Of a DNA stretch of 64,000 nucleotides, positions 43,602 through 52,219 are shown piece by piece. Numbering within the stretch: position 1 is the first letter of the stretch; each line of letters starts with the position of its first letter. The stretch is from DAORHV01 sp964458645 (GTDB lineage Bacteria > Patescibacteriota > Gracilibacteria > Peribacterales > Peribacteraceae), in the NCBI GenBank assembly GCA_964458645.1, contig CAYWJU010000005.1, forward strand, positions 42,121 to 106,120. The letters are read 5' to 3'. A program made the translations under genes and the position numbers. The notes under the pieces were generated by a model. That model had not been told where the DNA came from. It saw nothing but the letters and a program-made list of their open reading frames with translations, and ran no database searches.

Positions 43602-45527
43602 CTACGGATTGAGCTGTCCGCGGATCTCGCCGTTCGGGTAGGTGGCGGTATGGACGTTCACGTAGACATTGCCGTCCAAGAGCCAATTGCGCTGGTCGAG
43701 CGTCAGGTTGTTCCACGTTCCAACGGCATGGTTACCGGTGAATGTGATTGCCATAATGACCGGACCACTGACACCGCTGGCTCCCTGGTGGAAGTGCGCG
43801 CCGGTGATCGCTCCCGACAAATTCTTCACCGTAATGTCATACTGCAATCCGGTTGATGTGAGCATGAAGGTGCCGGTTCCCATGGCGGTCGAAATGGTTG
43901 TCGGTACCTCTTTTGCGCCGCTCAAGATGGTGGAGAACACCACCGATCCGCCGCTGCCGGAGCCGCCGGCGTACATCGCCGTTCCGGAGTCGTTGAACTG
44001 GACACCCTGCTGTGTCGTCATCTGCTGCACAGAGACCGTATAGGTGCGCTGTGGACGGAGTGACTCACTCAGGACCAGTTCTACAGATTTGTTGTCACTG
44101 AGCAGGTAGGCGTTCTGCACGGAGATAACTTTCGTTCCATCCGAAACGGAGTAGTGCGTAATGTCTTCGGCGCGCGTGCGATCAATCGTCGTATTCATGA
44201 CGATGCGAAGGCGGTTGTAGGAAATCGCAGTCGTCGTGACGATTTGGCCCATGGGGGCGCTGAACGTGAAGATGGTGTCATCGGTGAATATCACGCCAGC
44301 GCTGCTGGCAAGGTCGCGTGCGTCGACACGGTATTGAGCGGTAGTCTGAAGGTTTCCCGACAGCGCCAGTTCTACGGTGCGTGCACCGACGACCGTTGCC
44401 GTTGCAACCGTGACAGTTCCAGTTCCGTTGCCGACACGGGTTACGGCATAGCGCCATGCGTCATCGGCGCGAGAGGTGTCGAGGTCGGTATCGAACGACA
44501 GTACGATTTTCTGTGCCGTCGGCGCGGTGACGTTGCTTACTTTTCCAACCACGCCAGTGTAGATAGCGCTGGCGGTATCGTTGAATGCCGCTCCATCGCG
44601 CGTCAGAAGATTGTTGACTGTGAGCAAATAGGCGATGTTGATTGTCAGACCGGAACGCAATTCGAGATCGACAGTGCGATTGTCGACTAAGACTGCGGAA
44701 CGGATGCCGACCATCGTGCGGTCAGATGCGCGAGAAATATTGTAATGCGTGATGTTCTCGGCGCGAGTTTCATCCATGGCGTCGGAGAAGGTCACACGCA
44801 AATTTGTGGATGACTGCGCGGTGACCGAAGTGATTTCGGCTGCGGACTGTCCGCAATCGGTGCCGTAGGACTGGTGCAGGTAGCCACGGTGGAACATGGT
44901 GATCATCTCGGCACGATTCATAAGAGATGAAGGTCGAACCAATCCGGTAGCGGAGTCGCCCTGTAGAACGCAGTGGTCTGCGGAGGCCTGAATGTTGGTG
45001 TAGTACCACTCGTATGCCGGATTATCCATGAACGCCGGCGCATCATCGGTCGGCTCTAAGGCGAACAGGCGCACGATCAACGTTGCGGCTTCGGCGCGGT
45101 TCACGCGCTCACCGGGACGCGCTGTACACGGCGAGGTTTTGTTCACGTAACAATTCCTGTCACCGTGAATCCATCCTGCTCGGGCTGCCGTTTCGATGTA
45201 TGGGAAATACCAAGCCGTGGTCGGTACATCGCTAAAGCTGCTTCGGGTGGGGTGAGCCAATATTTCGCCGCGAAGATTGACCATCAGCTTGATCATCTCG
45301 GCCCTGGTTGCCAGGTCGCTCGGACGAAGACGGGGTTCACTAGAATCCAGTGCATGCAGCTCCAGTAATGCGCTGGCTGCATCCTCGTAGTACGCCCCCG
45401 AAGGGACGTCCGTATAGGACGTGGCCTGTGCGAGCACCGGTGATACTGCGCCGAAAAGGAATGCTGCGCCCGTCAGGGCGGATGCGATACGCGCCCTTCT
45501 CGTGAAGGCGCAATGACTGAACTGCAT
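43602..45527 (-). CDS. Surface protein with three SLH repeats, Ig-like repeats and a CHRD domain
   Basis: This 641-residue protein has a signal peptide (to about residue 34, SPVLAQA). Three S-layer homology repeats follow (about 36-225; YTDVPSGAYYEDAASALLEL, FSDVPTTAWYFPYIETAARA), which bind cell-wall polymer. Three or four SbsA-type Ig-like repeats come next (about 230-515; each with a phrase like SYNRLRIVMNTTIDRTRAED). The C-terminal CHRD domain (about 530-640) has GAHFHQGASGVSGPVI and YVNVHTATYPNGEIRGQL. CHRD domains occur in chordin and in bacterial surface proteins; the role is unknown. The protein probably forms part of the cell-surface layer. Confidence 0.9.
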   Translation of the reverse strand: MQFSHCAFTRRARIASALTGAAFLFGAVSPVLAQATSYTDVPSGAYYEDAASALLELHALDSSEPRLRPSDLATRAEMIKLMVNLRGEILAHPTRSSFSDVPTTAWYFPYIETAARAGWIHGDRNCYVNKTSPCTARPGERVNRAEAATLIVRLFALEPTDDAPAFMDNPAYEWYYTNIQASADHCVLQGDSATGLVRPSSLMNRAEMITMFHRGYLHQSYGTDCGQSAAEITSVTAQSSTNLRVTFSDAMDETRAENITHYNISRASDRTMVGIRSAVLVDNRTVDLELRSGLTINIAYLLTVNNLLTRDGAAFNDTASAIYTGVVGKVSNVTAPTAQKIVLSFDTDLDTSRADDAWRYAVTRVGNGTGTVTVATATVVGARTVELALSGNLQTTAQYRVDARDLASSAGVIFTDDTIFTFSAPMGQIVTTTAISYNRLRIVMNTTIDRTRAEDITHYSVSDGTKVISVQNAYLLSDNKSVELVLSESLRPQRTYTVSVQQMTTQQGVQFNDSGTAMYAGGSGSGGSVVFSTILSGAKEVPTTISTAMGTGTFMLTSTGLQYDITVKNLSGAITGAHFHQGASGVSGPVIMAITFTGNHAVGTWNNLTLDQRNWLLDGNVYVNVHTATYPNGEIRGQLNP

Positions 45528-45655
45528 GGGGAAGTGGGGGAGAAAAAGAAAGAGAGAACTGTTGTTTCAATCGTTCTGACGCGCCAAAGACGAACCCCTT
45601 ACAGGATCGTTTGTACCAAAACAGCCATCTCCGGTTTCGCGGTGCCTCGCTCGTA

Positions 45656-46081
45656 TTACAGAATCGTTGCTTTTCCGTGTGCGTCTAGCTTCCAATAAGG
45701 GTTGTGCGCCACTTCCCACAGATGTTCGTCTGGATCGGCAAAGTAGCCGCTGTAACCGCCCCAGAACACTTTTTCGGCAGACTTGAGAATCTTCGCCCCG
45801 GCGTGCTTTGCCGTTGCCAATACGTCATCTACTTCTTTCTCGCTGCCGACATTGTGTGCAATCGACATGCCGCCGAACCCCGGCTTCGTATCCGGAATTC
45901 TGGCATCTTTCGCCAATTCTTCGCGCGACCATAGCCCCAGAATAATGTTATTCAATTGGAAAAATGCCACCGGATCATTTTCTTTTGCCGCCGTCGGCCA
46001 GCCGAGTCCGTCACGATAGAACTGCAAAGAGCGATTGAAGTCGGTCACGCCGAGCGTAATGAGTGAGACGGCAGGTTGCAT
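45656..46081 (-). CDS. VOC family (glyoxalase/bleomycin-resistance-like) protein
   Basis: This 141-residue protein has the VOC fold: SLITLGVTDFNRSLQFYRDG at the start and GGYSGYFADPDEHLWEVAHN near the end, where Asp-Pro-Asp-x-His/Glu is the usual metal-ligand turn. It resembles the bleomycin-resistance/dioxygenase branch more than glyoxalase I. TATACT at 46088-46093 ends six bases before the ATG. Confidence 0.88.
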   Translation of the reverse strand: MQPAVSLITLGVTDFNRSLQFYRDGLGWPTAAKENDPVAFFQLNNIILGLWSREELAKDARIPDTKPGFGGMSIAHNVGSEKEVDDVLATAKHAGAKILKSAEKVFWGGYSGYFADPDEHLWEVAHNPYWKLDAHGKATIL

Positions 46082-46140
46082 ACGCGTAGTATACGGATGA
46101 ACAGGGGATGAGACAGCGACTGGCGCGTCTTGTCACTCTC

Positions 46141-46204
46141 TAGTTTTTCAATAGAAATATAGTATTTTTCTAGTAAGATAAGAATATCTTCTGCATTCAT
46201 TGCT
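46141..46204 (+). promoter_or_regulatory. AT-rich promoter region with palindrome upstream of the winged-helix gene
   Basis: AAGATAAGAATATCTT (about 46175-46190) is a near-palindrome just before the gene. The words TCTAGT and TTTTTC each recur around it. A TATCTT at 46185-46190 may be the -10 box. Autoregulation is a guess from position. Confidence 0.35.
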
Positions 46205-47056
46205 ATGACTTCATTTGATCCGCTGCATCCTCTACACAGCGCCATTATTGAGATTCTTGCACGTCGTCCAGGCATTACGGTGGTGGCATTGCATCTGGAA
46301 TTGCAGGAGTGCGGTGTAGATGCCTCTGTGCCGAATCTTTACCGTGTCATCGGCCAAATGGTCGAGTGTCAGATGCTCGTGAAAAATAAAGGCAAGATCG
46401 CGTTGAATTTAGTGTGGGTATCTTTCATTGCGCGGTTTTTTACGACGGTGAAGCAGCTGTATTTGTCCACATCCGGCGAAGAGCGTGAACTACCGAGTCG
46501 CGATGGCGAGCGTCGTGAATTCCATGCCGACTCATTGGCCGGACTGGACCCCATTTGGAATCACCTTCTGACGCGTTTGACCGAAGTGTCCAAGGGTGGA
46601 GAGTGGCTTGAATACGCATCGCATCCGTATTTTGCGTTGAGTATTCCGGAAATGGAAACACGCTTTTACCACGGTCTGAAACAGCGTGGCATTTCGTGCC
46701 GCATACTGCATGGCAATGATACGTTCTTAGATAAGCATGGAGACAAGCTTGTTGCACTCAATGCAGCCGAAACGTCCATTCATCTGGCATCGCCGTTTCC
46801 CAAAGAAGGATATGTCTTCATCGTGTATGCAGACTACGTTGTGGAGTGCGTTTTTCCAGAGGAACTCGCGCGGCATTTTTCATTTTTCTTCGCATCGGTG
46901 CGGTCCATGGAGCAATTTGACCCCCAATTGTTCGCAGAGATTTTTCGCATGAAAACCAAGTGCAAAATATCCGTTCGTAAATCCGTACGTGATGCGGAGG
47001 CGCTCCGTCGGAAAATCATACCGTTTTTCCAACGCAAGAAGACACGAGCTTCGTAG
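46205..47056 (+). CDS. Winged-helix protein, probable transcriptional regulator
   Basis: This 283-residue protein has an N-terminal region (about 8-65; LHSAIIEILARRPGITVVAL, VPNLYRVIGQMVECQMLVKN) that reads as a winged helix like PadR or other MarR-type domains. The larger C-terminal part (SHPYFALSIPEMETRFYHGL, SPFPKEGYVFIVYADYVVEC) has no family I recognise and may sense a ligand. The AT-rich upstream region has a palindrome that could be its operator. Confidence 0.55.
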   Translation: MTSFDPLHPLHSAIIEILARRPGITVVALHLELQECGVDASVPNLYRVIGQMVECQMLVKNKGKIALNLVWVSFIARFFTTVKQLYLSTSGEERELPSRDGERREFHADSLAGLDPIWNHLLTRLTEVSKGGEWLEYASHPYFALSIPEMETRFYHGLKQRGISCRILHGNDTFLDKHGDKLVALNAAETSIHLASPFPKEGYVFIVYADYVVECVFPEELARHFSFFFASVRSMEQFDPQLFAEIFRMKTKCKISVRKSVRDAEALRRKIIPFFQRKKTRAS

Positions 47057-47128
47057 AAGCGGTCTTGGTGTATTTTTACTCTTTCATTTTTAGAAGCCGG
47101 GGAGTATACCTCCTCAAACTGCTGTTGT

Positions 47129-48460
47129 ATGAATAAGGAAAAGCTCATCCTGAAGGCAGATCTATTCCTGAAGAATAAGCAGGAAAAAGAGTTGCGACAG
47201 CTGCTGTCGCACCAGGATTTTCATATTATCGCGCAGGTCATCGACGGATTGCCTCGCGGTCGCCGCAAGACGTTTGCAACACTGCCGCCCGAGATGCAGG
47301 CCGAAGTGGGCCTGGTGATTTCCGAAATCAGCAAGCGGCAGATTTTTCCACGTTTGGCCGATGAAATGATCGCGCGGTTTTTGCACTTTAACGACGAAGA
47401 CGATGCGACCGACATCTTGCAGTTTCTCACACTCTCGCGACGAACGGCTATTTTGATGAAAATGAAAGAAGAGAAGCGGCGAAAAATTGAAAAACTGCTG
47501 AAGTTCGGTTCGGAGACTGCCGGAGGTCTCATGGACTTGAACTTCATTCTGGTAAAACCGAGCTTCACGCAGAAAGACGTTATGGAGAAGGTGCGTCGCC
47601 ACATGGAATTGCAGAAGCAAATTCCCTCCGTGCTGGAAGTAGATGAGCACAGTAGGGTGAAGGGGTTCATTCCGCATCGCAACTTGTTGCTGCTGACGCC
47701 AGATTCGATTGTGGAAGATCTTGCGCAGACCATGCCGACAGTGTCGCACCGCACCGATCGCGAGCGCGTCATGCAGAAAATGTCACGTATGCGCTCCGAT
47801 GTGCTGTGTGTGGTGGACGATGAAGAGCAGGCGCTGGGCGTCATTCACATGCGCGACCTTCTGAAAGTCGCACAGGCCGAGGCCACTGAAGACATCTATC
47901 GTTTCGCCGGTGTGGACGTGGAAGAACATGCGTTGGACAGTGCGTTTTCCAAGGTGAAGAGCCGGTACAACTGGCTGATCATTAACCTTGCAACCGCATT
48001 CTTAGCCTCTTCGGTTGTCGGTTTGTTTCAGGGAACGATTGAAAAAATGGCGCTGCTTGCCGTGTATATGCCTGTTGTGGCCGGCATGGGTGGCAATGCG
48101 GCTACGCAGGCATTGGCGGTTGCCGTTCGTGGATTGGCACTTGGAGAATTAGATCGTGGGCGTGCAAAGAAAGTGATTGCGCGTGAGGCGATTGCCGGAA
48201 CCTTGAACGGCATGATTACCGGCGTCATTGCGGCGGGTACGGCGGTCGCGTTTCATGCGCCTCCGTTACTGGGCCTGGTGCTCTGTATCGCCATGATTTG
48301 CAACATGCTTGTTGCGGGGTTCTTTGGTACGTTGGTGCCCTTGGTTCTCAAGCGGCTGAATATCGATCCTGCAACTGCAAGCTCGGTATTTGTCACCACC
48401 ATGACCGATATCTGCGGTTTCTTCGTATTTTTGGGATTAGGAACGCTGCTGCTTACGTAA
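47129..48460 (+). CDS. mgtE: Magnesium transporter MgtE
   Basis: This 443-residue protein has the MgtE layout: an N-terminal helical domain (about 1-130; HFNDEDDATDILQFLTLSRR), paired CBS domains (about 135-255; VLEVDEHSRVKGFIPHRNLL), a plug helix, and five membrane helices from about 275 with PVVAGMGGNAATQALAVAVRG and a final NIDPATASSVFVTTMTDICG. The cytoplasmic domains sense Mg2+ and close the channel when it is plentiful. An upstream TATACC (47105-47110) suggests a leader of about 12 bases. Confidence 0.95.
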   Translation: MNKEKLILKADLFLKNKQEKELRQLLSHQDFHIIAQVIDGLPRGRRKTFATLPPEMQAEVGLVISEISKRQIFPRLADEMIARFLHFNDEDDATDILQFLTLSRRTAILMKMKEEKRRKIEKLLKFGSETAGGLMDLNFILVKPSFTQKDVMEKVRRHMELQKQIPSVLEVDEHSRVKGFIPHRNLLLLTPDSIVEDLAQTMPTVSHRTDRERVMQKMSRMRSDVLCVVDDEEQALGVIHMRDLLKVAQAEATEDIYRFAGVDVEEHALDSAFSKVKSRYNWLIINLATAFLASSVVGLFQGTIEKMALLAVYMPVVAGMGGNAATQALAVAVRGLALGELDRGRAKKVIAREAIAGTLNGMITGVIAAGTAVAFHAPPLLGLVLCIAMICNMLVAGFFGTLVPLVLKRLNIDPATASSVFVTTMTDICGFFVFLGLGTLLLT

Positions 48461-48549
48461 ATTCTTTTCAGTGAAAATGGCTTCCAGCTAAGAAAGTTTC
48501 AGACTCACTGGATTGCGTCCAAGTCGGTTTTTTGCTATACTGTCCTGAT

Positions 48550-49017
48550 ATGTCCACAGTAATAAAAGTCACGGCATTCCGCGCACTGCTGACTCTGGCG
48601 GTTGTTTGCGGAACTGCATTAACAATTGGGGTTCCTGTAACCAAGGCCGTGAACTGCCCGGCGTTGCAAAAGTTTTGCCAAGGAGCTGGCCAGTGCATTA
48701 GCGATCGTGACTTGTGTTTGCTGGAGCCTCTTCCCGGTGGTGTTTCGTATATTCCAGCCACAACGACTGCGGACATGGGTGCTTTTTTTTCGTACATTAA
48801 TGGCAATAGCAATGGCACTGGTATTTGGGTTTGGGCGTTTGGTGTTGCGATCGGCATCACCGTGTTGAACGGTACAGTTGCCGGGTTCCAGATCATGCTC
48901 GGCAACCGCGAAGCAGGAAAGGAGCGCTTCATGTGGTCGACGATCGGTCTGTTGATTCTCCTCTTGTCGGGAACCATCCTCGCCTTTATCAACCCTCAGG
49001 GCTTCAGTAGCGTCTAA
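48550..49017 (+). CDS. VirB2-like membrane protein 1 of 3
   Basis: The 155-residue reading from the ATG at 48550 has an N-terminal signal-like helix (ALLTLAVVCGTALTIGVPVT), an extracytoplasmic cysteine-rich loop with four Cys (NCPALQKFCQGAGQCISDRDLC), and two further helices. A polar turn (MLGNREAGKERFMWSTIG) joins them, the layout of VirB2/TrbC pilins. The next gene's ATG overlaps its stop by one base. TATACT at 48536-48541 gives a start within two bases of the ATG. Confidence 0.65.
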   Translation: MSTVIKVTAFRALLTLAVVCGTALTIGVPVTKAVNCPALQKFCQGAGQCISDRDLCLLEPLPGGVSYIPATTTADMGAFFSYINGNSNGTGIWVWAFGVAIGITVLNGTVAGFQIMLGNREAGKERFMWSTIGLLILLLSGTILAFINPQGFSSV

Positions 49018-49601
49018 TGCGAAAAGCGTTGTTCTCATCGGCTGGAGCGATTCTTCTCATGTTGCCCCTTGCTGCACATGCCCAGCTGCCGTGGATTTAC
49101 TGCGGCGACTTGCCGGGATGTCCATCGGTGGGCTTTAGCGAGCATGTGACTGGCGTCATGACGCAGCTCATCCTGCGCTTCGATGTGTATGCCTACATTC
49201 TGGGCACATTGTTCGTCATGATTGGCGGAGGCATGATTCTGTTGTCCGGCTTCCAAGAAGAGTGGGTGAGTAAAGGGAAACAGACCATCACGTGGGCGTT
49301 GATCGGCGTGTTTATCGGCAAGTTCGCATCGGTACTGGTGAGCTTCGTCACCATGGAAGCCAACAGCGTCGGCGGGGGAGAGTTCGTCGTCGCGGTCATT
49401 ACCACAGCAACTGGTTCGGTGCTGGACCTGTTCCGCGTTGCCCTGTTTGGCGTCGTTGTGTACTGCGGCATGCGCATGGTCGTTGCGCGCGGCAAGTCCG
49501 ATGAAATGGAGAAAGCTCGTACCGGACTCATTTGGGCCGCCATCGGCGCTATTGTCATCAACCTCGCGCAGGTTATTACCAATGCCATTGCCACACTATG
49601 A
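49017..49601 (+). CDS. VirB2-like membrane protein 2 of 3
   Basis: This 194-residue protein has a signal peptide (SSAGAILLMLPLAAHAQLPW), a cysteine pair loop (YCGDLPGCPSVG), and four hydrophobic segments arranged as two helix pairs. The turns are polar (EEWVSKGKQTI; ARGKSDEMEKARTG). It looks like two VirB2-type hairpins in tandem. Its ATG overlaps the previous stop by one base (TAATG) and its stop overlaps the next gene's ATG by four (ATGA), so the three genes are translationally coupled. Confidence 0.65.
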   Translation: MRKALFSSAGAILLMLPLAAHAQLPWIYCGDLPGCPSVGFSEHVTGVMTQLILRFDVYAYILGTLFVMIGGGMILLSGFQEEWVSKGKQTITWALIGVFIGKFASVLVSFVTMEANSVGGGEFVVAVITTATGSVLDLFRVALFGVVVYCGMRMVVARGKSDEMEKARTGLIWAAIGAIVINLAQVITNAIATL

Positions 49602-49951
49602 AGCGCCTTCTCATCCTGCTCGGCGTACTTGCGCCTTCGTCGGCATTTGCAGTCAGTATCAATAGCTACGGTTGGACGTGTGTAGGCTTTCTGCATTGCG
49701 GTTCGGGGACCGATGTGGTGCAGACCATTGCAACGAATATCACGGTGGGCATTATTGCGACCGTGGCGGCGTTGGCCGTTATTTCCGTATTGTACGGCGC
49801 CATTCGCATGGCCACTTCGCAGGGTGGCGAAGGAAAGGAAGCCGGCAAGAAAGCCATTATCTGGGCCTCTACCGGCTTGGCATTCGCTATTTTGGCCGGC
49901 GGCATTGTGACGTATGTCACGCAGTTGATGTTCGCGGTGGCCTCGTCATAA
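49598..49951 (+). CDS. VirB2-like membrane protein 3 of 3
   Basis: The 117-residue reading from the ATG at 49598 is the most pilin-like of the three: a signal peptide (KRLLILLGVLAPSSAFAVS), a short loop with two Cys (TCVGFLHCGSGTD), then two helices joined by SQGGEGKEAGKKAI, the small-residue and charged turn typical of VirB2/TrbC. The length is close to that of VirB2 pilins. It ends the coupled trio, about 60 bases before metG. Confidence 0.72.
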   Translation: MKRLLILLGVLAPSSAFAVSINSYGWTCVGFLHCGSGTDVVQTIATNITVGIIATVAALAVISVLYGAIRMATSQGGEGKEAGKKAIIWASTGLAFAILAGGIVTYVTQLMFAVASS

Positions 49952-50009
49952 GCATAGATGCCGACAGTCTTTGTTAGGAGCCTTATGGGGCTTATGCTAG
50001 TCTTTTCCC

Positions 50010-51611
50010 GTGTCTCGTCAGTATGTAACAACGGCTATCGATTATCCGAACGCTGCACCTCATATGGGACACGCGTTGGAGAAGGTGCTGGCCGACGTCA
50101 CCGCGCGTTGGTTTCGTTTGCGTGGAGACGAGGTGCGCTTTCAGATCGGTACCGACGAACATGGCATCAAAATTCAGCAGACCGCCGAACGCGAGAAGGT
50201 CACGCCCAAGGAGTTGGTCGATCGCAACGTGCCGCTGTTTCAGGACTTGTATAAGCGGCTCAATATTTCGTCGGATCTTTTCATGCGTACAAGCGACCAA
50301 AAGGCGCACTGGCCAACCGTCATCGAGCTATGGAAGAAGCTGAAGAAAGCAGAAATGCTCGAGAAGCGCACGTACGTCGGCTTGTACTGTTCGGGCTGCG
50401 AGCGGTTTATTACCAAAAAAGAATTGGTCGATGGCATGTGCGATATCCACAAGCGTGCGCCGGAAGAAGTGAAGGAGGAGAACTGGTTCTACAAAATGAG
50501 CAAAGATACCGAAAATCTGCGCGCACTGCTTACGGATTCGTGGGACAAGGAGCAGTATCGCATCGTGCCGCAGTATCGCGAAAATGAAACACTCGCGTTG
50601 CTCGACCAGGGCTTGGAGGACGTGTCGTTTTCACGTCCGAAGTCCAGCCTGACATGGGGTGTTCCGGTGCCGGACGACGAGGATCAAGTCATGTACGTCT
50701 GGTGCGATGCGTTGACGAACTATATCTCTGGTCTTGGGTTACTGACCGACCACGAAGAACGCGAATGGTGGGACGATGCCAAGGTCACGCACGTCATCGG
50801 CAAGGATATCGCACGTTTCCATGCGCTTATTTGGCCAAGCATGCTGAAGCATGCCGGCATTCGTGTACCGGATCAGTTACTGATTCACGGTTTCCTGACC
50901 AGTGAAGGAGAAAAAATGAGCAAGTCGCTCGGAAACGTCGTAGTGCCGGAGGACGTGCTGTCCAAATATGGCGTGGACGCACTGCGCTTTTACTTAAGCC
51001 ACGAGATTCCGGTGGGTAGCGACGGAGACTTCAGTTGGAAACGCTTCGGCGAATTGTATGACTCGGGTCTTCGCAACGTGCTCGGCAACATGCTGAATCG
51101 CGTGCTTGTATTGCTGCGCAAGGAGGACGCCACCATTGCGGTGCCGAAAGACCACGTACACACCGAGTATTTCTCCGAAGGCGAAAGCATCGCCAAGAAA
51201 TGGGCCGTATACACAGAGGCCATGAACGCGTTCGAGCTGCGACCTGCGTTGGCCAACATCACCATGGGTATTGTGACGGCGCTGAACGTCTGTATGACCA
51301 AGAAAGAACCTTGGAAGCTGAAGGGCGATGAGAAGAAGCGTGTGCTGAGCGAATTCGCCGAGTACTTGCGTCATGTGGCGCTGATGCTGTTGCCGTTCAT
51401 GCCCGAAACCGCGCAGAAGATCAGTCGACAGTTGGGTGTGCCGTACGCTGAAAAAATGTTGCACAAGTCATTCGTTATCACGCACCAAATGAAGCTGTGG
51501 GGTGGCGCATTGGAGTGGAAGTCGGTGGGGGAGCCGAGCATCCTGTTCCCGCCGCTGGTTGTGGAAGGGGAGTTGGAAAAGCCGAAGCAGAACGCGAAGC
51601 AAAAGAAATAG
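50010..51611 (+). CDS. metG: Methionyl-tRNA synthetase
   Basis: This 533-residue class I synthetase has the HIGH motif as HMGH (YPNAAPHMGHALEK, about 13-26), GTDEHGIKIQ, a Cys/His zinc knuckle (CSGCERF and CDIH) and the KMSKS loop EKMSKSLGN (about 300). An anticodon-binding domain follows, ending in a Lys-rich tail without the dimerisation domain of larger forms. It charges tRNA-Met. The start is GTG; TAGTCT with TGC before it (49998-50003) ends six bases before it. Confidence 0.96.
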   Translation: MSRQYVTTAIDYPNAAPHMGHALEKVLADVTARWFRLRGDEVRFQIGTDEHGIKIQQTAEREKVTPKELVDRNVPLFQDLYKRLNISSDLFMRTSDQKAHWPTVIELWKKLKKAEMLEKRTYVGLYCSGCERFITKKELVDGMCDIHKRAPEEVKEENWFYKMSKDTENLRALLTDSWDKEQYRIVPQYRENETLALLDQGLEDVSFSRPKSSLTWGVPVPDDEDQVMYVWCDALTNYISGLGLLTDHEEREWWDDAKVTHVIGKDIARFHALIWPSMLKHAGIRVPDQLLIHGFLTSEGEKMSKSLGNVVVPEDVLSKYGVDALRFYLSHEIPVGSDGDFSWKRFGELYDSGLRNVLGNMLNRVLVLLRKEDATIAVPKDHVHTEYFSEGESIAKKWAVYTEAMNAFELRPALANITMGIVTALNVCMTKKEPWKLKGDEKKRVLSEFAEYLRHVALMLLPFMPETAQKISRQLGVPYAEKMLHKSFVITHQMKLWGGALEWKSVGEPSILFPPLVVEGELEKPKQNAKQKK

Positions 51612-51662
51612 TTTTGCCCGACTCCATCGTGACTGCTGCCAAGATTCTTGTCAGTTTCTCCT

Positions 51663-51767
51663 GTCCCTTTTTGTCCGAGCGGTACCCCGCCACAAGCTCT
51701 CATGCCGCAGCATGAGGCTTGAGCGGCTATCCCCTGGGACAAAAAGGAACCAAAAAACGCGTGCGCG
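51663..51767. repeat. GTCCCTTTTTGTCC repeat element, interrupted copy
   Basis: The 18 bases at 51663-51680 and the 30 bases at 51738-51767 are identical to the uninterrupted 48-base stretch at 63953-64000. Here 57 bases separate the halves, containing a nested stem (CAAGCTCTCATGC with GCATGAGGCTTG). In the short copy CCTTTTTGTC and GACAAAAAGG close a hairpin with a 5-base loop. No coding sequence is supported here. Confidence 0.85.
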
Positions 51768-51872
51768 CCAGCTCCCACTCACGCCTCGTTTGGGCTCGGC
51801 GGCAGACCACCTGGCCCCCTCCGTGGCGCGCCCTCCTGGTGGGCTGAGCACTTCCTCAGAGCTTGCCGTACT

Positions 51873-52026
51873 GGCCGCCCTGAAAGAATTCGTCGCGGTT
51901 CTTCGCGAAGAGGGGCCGCAAGCAAACGTGCCTGTTTGAGCCCGCGAGTGGGGACGAGCGGGCGAGCTCACGTTTGCAGTGCCCCGCTGAGCGAGCAAGA
52001 ACCGCAGAATTCTTTCACCAGCGGCC
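51873..52026. repeat. Large imperfect inverted repeat (about 150 bases)
   Basis: TGAAAGAATTC and CGCGGTTCTT in the left arm pair with AAGAACCGC and GAATTCTTTCA in the right; further in, GCAAACGTG pairs with CACGTTTGC, and GCCCGC (51940-51945) with GCGGGC (51958-51963). The outer ends, GGCCGC and GCGGCC, also match. The whole could fold as one long cruciform or RNA hairpin. I see no gene in 51612-52219; it holds this element, the repeat at 51663, the palindrome at 52037 and the leader of the next gene. Confidence 0.75.
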
Positions 52027-52036
52027 GATTTTTTCT

Positions 52037-52059
52037 CCACTTTTTTCTAAAAAAAGTGG
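52037..52059. repeat. CCACTTTTTT palindrome, copy 2
   Basis: CCACTTTTTT-CTA-AAAAAAGTGG with AAAGAAGAA following, an inverted copy of the stretch at 29399-29430. The A/T runs and stem could act as a terminator of the upstream element in either direction. Confidence 0.6.
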
Positions 52060-52110
52060 AAAGAAGAAACTCAATACCTCCCCTGGACACCATTCTTCGT
52101 CGTATTGTGG

Positions 52111-52116
52111 TATACT
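52111..52116 (+). promoter_or_regulatory. Extended -10 box upstream of the PUR-family gene
   Basis: TGTGG-TATACT forms an extended -10 box. It would give a leader of about 100 bases, long compared with most genes in the window, which leaves room for control of this gene at the RNA level. Confidence 0.5.
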
Positions 52117-52219
52117 GAACTTGCTCTCGAGATCTGAAGGCGAAGGCACATCACGGATTCGATGCTTGCTGGAGACCGAAGGAGAGGGGAGCGTGCTTAC
52201 CTTTTTTCCACCTTTCATC

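Noticed and set aside
51502..51939. A gene in the gap after metG
   Set aside because: The frame starts inside metG and runs across the 48-base repeat and hairpins; its product is low-complexity and unlike any family.
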